Assembly (NCBI GenBank): GCA_043808235.1
Contig: JAZDFC010000111.1
Location: 1-64,000 of the forward strand
DNA length: 64,000 bases
Direction of reading: 5' to 3'
From: JAZDFC01 sp043808235
Lineage (GTDB): Bacteria; Bacteroidota; Ignavibacteria; Ignavibacteriales; Melioribacteraceae
Under the pieces are notes generated by a model, which was given only the letters and a program-made list of their open reading frames with translations, had not been told where the DNA came from and searched no databases. This document shows, piece by piece, positions 63,370-64,000 of the stretch; within the stretch, counting starts at the first letter, position 1, and each line of letters begins with the position of its first letter. Position numbers and translations under genes: made by a program.

Positions 63370-64000
63370 TTGAAAGTACTATTTATCGGCGGTACCGGAA
63401 TTATTAGCTCGGCTTGTTCGCAACTCGCGTTGAACAGCGGCATTGATCTTTATTTACTGAATCGAGGTAAATCGTTTCGAGAATTGCCGAAAGGAGCAAA
63501 AGTACTGATTGGCGATATCCGGGATAAAAATTCTGTTAAAGAAGTTTTGAATGATCACCGGTTTGATGTTGTAGTTAATTGGATTGCTTTCGATACAAAC
63601 CATATCAAAACCGATTTGGAAATATTCAGCGGTATAACAAAACAATATATTTTTATCAGTTCGGCATCGGCATATCACACTCCTCCGCTCAGTTTGCCTG
63701 TAACAGAATCAACAGCGCTTTTTAATCCTTACTGGGAATACTCCCGCAATAAAATTGCAAGCGAAGATATGCTTACTCACGCGCATCGCACCTCAGGTTT
63801 TCCGGCTACGATTGTGCGTCCTTCCCATACTTACGATAAAACTTGTCTGCCGATGCACGGCGGCTACACTATTGTTAATAGGATGCGGCAGGGTAAAAAA
63901 GTAGTTGTACACGGCGACGGCACTTCACTCTGGGTACTTACCCATAATCGTGATTTTGCAAAAGCATTTATCGGATTGCTCGGCAATATTCATTCAATAG
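63370..64000 (+). CDS. NAD-dependent epimerase/dehydratase (SDR), truncated by the window end
   Basis: Starts TTGAAAGTACTATTTATCGG with GGGAGGA upstream; no stop before the end of the window (about 210 residues seen). The extended-SDR nucleotide motif FIGGTGIIS is at residues 5-13, the catalytic region shows FISSASAYHTPP and WEYSRNKIASE (YxxxK), and VRPSHTYD follows. It belongs to the NAD-epimerase group acting on nucleotide sugars or related substrates. The specific substrate is not visible. Confidence 0.85.
   Translation, partial: MKVLFIGGTGIISSACSQLALNSGIDLYLLNRGKSFRELPKGAKVLIGDIRDKNSVKEVLNDHRFDVVVNWIAFDTNHIKTDLEIFSGITKQYIFISSASAYHTPPLSLPVTESTALFNPYWEYSRNKIASEDMLTHAHRTSGFPATIVRPSHTYDKTCLPMHGGYTIVNRMRQGKKVVVHGDGTSLWVLTHNRDFAKAFIGLLGNIHSI

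Noticed and set aside
1..64000. CRISPR array, prophage or complete insertion sequence
   Set aside because: No regularly spaced repeat arrays, cas, integrase or transposase genes were seen.

Overview
The window looks like a piece of a low-GC chromosome from the Ignavibacteria (Bacteroidota/Chlorobi group, Melioribacteraceae-like). The evidence is type IX secretion (T9SS) components (two PorU sortases and a PorV/PorQ-family barrel), exported proteins ending in 'YPNPF'-type T9SS sorting domains, and a Bacteroidota-style promoter (TTG-N20-TATATTTG). The taxon is inferred from gene content. No rRNA or marker phylogeny was possible.

Layout. (1) 33-11449, minus strand: housekeeping genes: S41 processing protease, dTMP kinase, YbbR protein, two microcompartment shell proteins, RuvX, Rel (p)ppGpp synthetase/hydrolase, a TPR protein, uracil phosphoribosyltransferase, a CoA-disulfide-reductase-like flavoprotein and Der. 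(2) 11637-28212, minus strand: a type IX secretion/cell-surface block with two tandem PorU sortases, a PorV-like barrel, an M6-like protein whose HExxH site is lost, a large peptidase/propeller/barrel protein and a DUF5683-like protein whose signal peptide is out of frame at an A10 tract. (3) 28421-30237: HD hydrolase, endonuclease III, 2Fe-2S ferredoxin and tRNA-Glu(CTC). (4) 30490-36754: accessory region with a HEAT-like secreted protein, a GH127 arabinofuranosidase, an AT-rich OLD-family nuclease and a small membrane protein bracketed by 49-bp direct repeats. (5) 36967-44977: small secreted Gly/Asp-rich proteins, a DUF2202 lipoprotein, an outer-membrane barrel, an NtrC-type kinase/regulator pair, and a DUF134 regulator with a NifX-like protein. 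(6) 45345-49963: an operon of octaheme tetrathionate-reductase-family cytochrome, cytochrome b, two YeeE/YedE (thiosulfate-type) transporter subunits, the second fused to a rhodanese-like domain, and a methyltransferase. (7) 50062-54914: phoU convergent with pstS-C-A-B-B. (8) 55308-64000: a metallo-beta-lactamase-fold hydrolase, a propeller histidine kinase with separate receiver, a secreted T9SS esterase, crcB-DUF190 under a fluoride riboswitch, and a truncated NAD-dependent epimerase.

How the parts fit: the T9SS block supplies surface export for the M6-like protein and the esterase. The octaheme/cytochrome b/YeeE operon reads as tetrathionate or related sulfur-oxyanion reduction coupled to thiosulfate handling. 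The NtrC-type pair may control the adjacent small secreted proteins, because TGGCACG sigma-54-like elements precede at least two of them. The best leads for new biology are the BMC-H shell protein with a Rho_N/SAP-like tail, the YeeE-rhodanese fusion without its catalytic cysteine, the inactive M6 protein beside duplicated PorU, and the palindromes around the DUF134 promoter. No CRISPR array, prophage or complete insertion sequence was seen.
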